Shown here: one piece after another, positions 5,473 through 6,037 of the stretch
Layout: every line of letters begins with the position of its first letter
Position numbering within the stretch: the stretch's first letter is position 1
DNA from: Bifidobacteriaceae bacterium
GTDB lineage: Bacteria; Actinomycetota; Actinomycetes; Actinomycetales; WQXJ01
Length of the DNA: 6,037 nucleotides
Reading direction: 5' to 3'
Assembly (NCBI GenBank): GCA_031272565.1
Contig: JAISTN010000239.1
Span: 1 to 6,037 of the forward strand
Translations under genes and position numbers: made by a program
Notes under the pieces: generated by a model
Databases searched by the model: none
What the model was told of the DNA's origin: nothing
The model's input: the letters and a program-made list of their open reading frames with translations, nothing else

Positions 5473-6037
5473 GGCGGCAACCCCAAAGCGGGCCGTAGGG
5501 CCGGGGCGCCGGCCAAAGGCGAACCGGAGGTACGCCAGCAGACGCTGCAACGGCGAGCCGAACTGACCGCCATGGCGGATGGCGCCGGGCACCTGTCAGT
5601 CCATGAGTTGGCGGCCGCCATGGGCGTGTCGCCCTCGACTATCCGCCGTGACCTGCGGGCCCTGCAGAAGGAGGGCCAACTGCTGCGGGTCTACGGCGGG
5701 GCGTTCGCGTTGGGGCAGTCAGAACTGTCCTGGCGCGAAAAGGCCAAGAGCCAGGCCGGGGCCAAGCAGGTGATCGCCAAAGCGGCGGCCAAGTTGGCGC
5801 CGGACAGCGGCGCGGTGTTCCTTGATTCCGGCACCACCACGGCGGCCCTGGGGGCGCTCCTGGGGCGTAACCGCAACCTGACCATTGTCACCACTGGTCT
5901 GTCAACCCTGTTGGCGGTGACCGATGGCGCCGCTTAGGTGATCGTGGTGGGGGGACGGTTCCGGCGGACCTCGGCCGGCATGACGGGGCCGATCACCGAC
6001 ATCACGCTGGACCGGGTGGCTCCGGCGGTCGCGTTCC
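5455..6037 (+). pseudogene. DeoR-family transcriptional regulator, interrupted by in-frame TAG and cut by window edge
   Basis: The frame codes for a DeoR-family repressor of sugar metabolism. As read, the product ends after 160 residues at TAG (5935-5937). It has a polar tail (1-26) and a winged helix-turn-helix (about 27-83) with LSVHELAAAMGVSPSTIRRDL (47-67) and the wing RVYGGA. The start of the sugar-phosphate sensor domain follows, with VFLDSGTTTAALG (121-133) and LTIVTTGLSTLL (142-153). After the TAG the same frame runs open to the edge with VIVVGGRFRRTSAGMTGPIT, the normal next part of a DeoR sensor (the 'GG...s..Gp' segment), with G/C third positions kept. The break is therefore a single nonsense codon, not a gene end. 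Family members are usually about 250 residues. A 160-residue product would keep DNA binding but lack most of the effector and oligomer domain. Sequencing error or UAG readthrough are alternatives. By position it should control the divergent kinase operon. Confidence 0.8.

Noticed and set aside
5253..5621. Minus-strand frame of 122 codons across the divergent gap
   Set aside because: It lies opposite the DeoR-family gene and overlaps the kinase start; no domain, no SD, and it would cover the operator region.
5938..6037. Restart of the regulator at the GTG right after the TAG
   Set aside because: No SD lies before it, and the peptide begins in the middle of a sensor-domain strand, so it is better seen as the interrupted remainder of the same gene.

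Overview
The window looks like chromosomal DNA from a high-GC Gram-positive bacterium, most likely an actinobacterium. The grounds are roughly two-thirds G+C, strong G/C preference at third codon positions, purine-rich Shine-Dalgarno (SD) sites, and a lipoprotein signal with a Ser/Gly/Thr-rich tether. I do not assign a genus.

Layout. Five genes run leftward on the minus strand from about 5259 to the left edge: a four-carbon acid-sugar kinase (DUF1537/DtnK-like), a PdxA-family dehydrogenase (probably the catabolic PdxA2 type), a cyclase-family metal hydrolase, a lipoprotein sugar-binding protein of an ABC importer, and the first 36 codons of what is probably the importer's first permease. The kinase and dehydrogenase are 2 nt apart. 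The dehydrogenase and hydrolase overlap by 4 nt (ATGA). A 212-nt gap precedes the binding protein, and 25 nt separate it from the permease. A DeoR-family regulator is transcribed divergently from 5455 and runs off the right edge. The 195-nt gap between kinase and regulator holds a cluster of six GTTGC/GCAAC elements and a LacI/cre-like site.

How it works together. DUF1537 kinases and PdxA2 dehydrogenases are known partners: the kinase phosphorylates a tetronate such as D-threonate, D-erythronate or L-threonate at O4, and the dehydrogenase oxidises and decarboxylates it to dihydroxyacetone phosphate. The window therefore reads as an uptake-plus-catabolism locus for a C4 acid sugar or a derivative of one. 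The hydrolase is the unexplained member; it may open a lactone or release the acid from a conjugate. The importer resembles the CUT1 carbohydrate class, not the TRAP type.

Oddities. The DeoR gene has an in-frame TAG after codon 160, and the same frame continues with recognisable DeoR sensor-domain sequence to the window edge, so the local repressor is probably truncated unless this is a sequence error or recoding. The leader of the binding-protein gene has a 47-nt stretch with no G in the RNA sense, next to a C-rich repetitive segment, as expected of a Rho-loading or unstructured leader.
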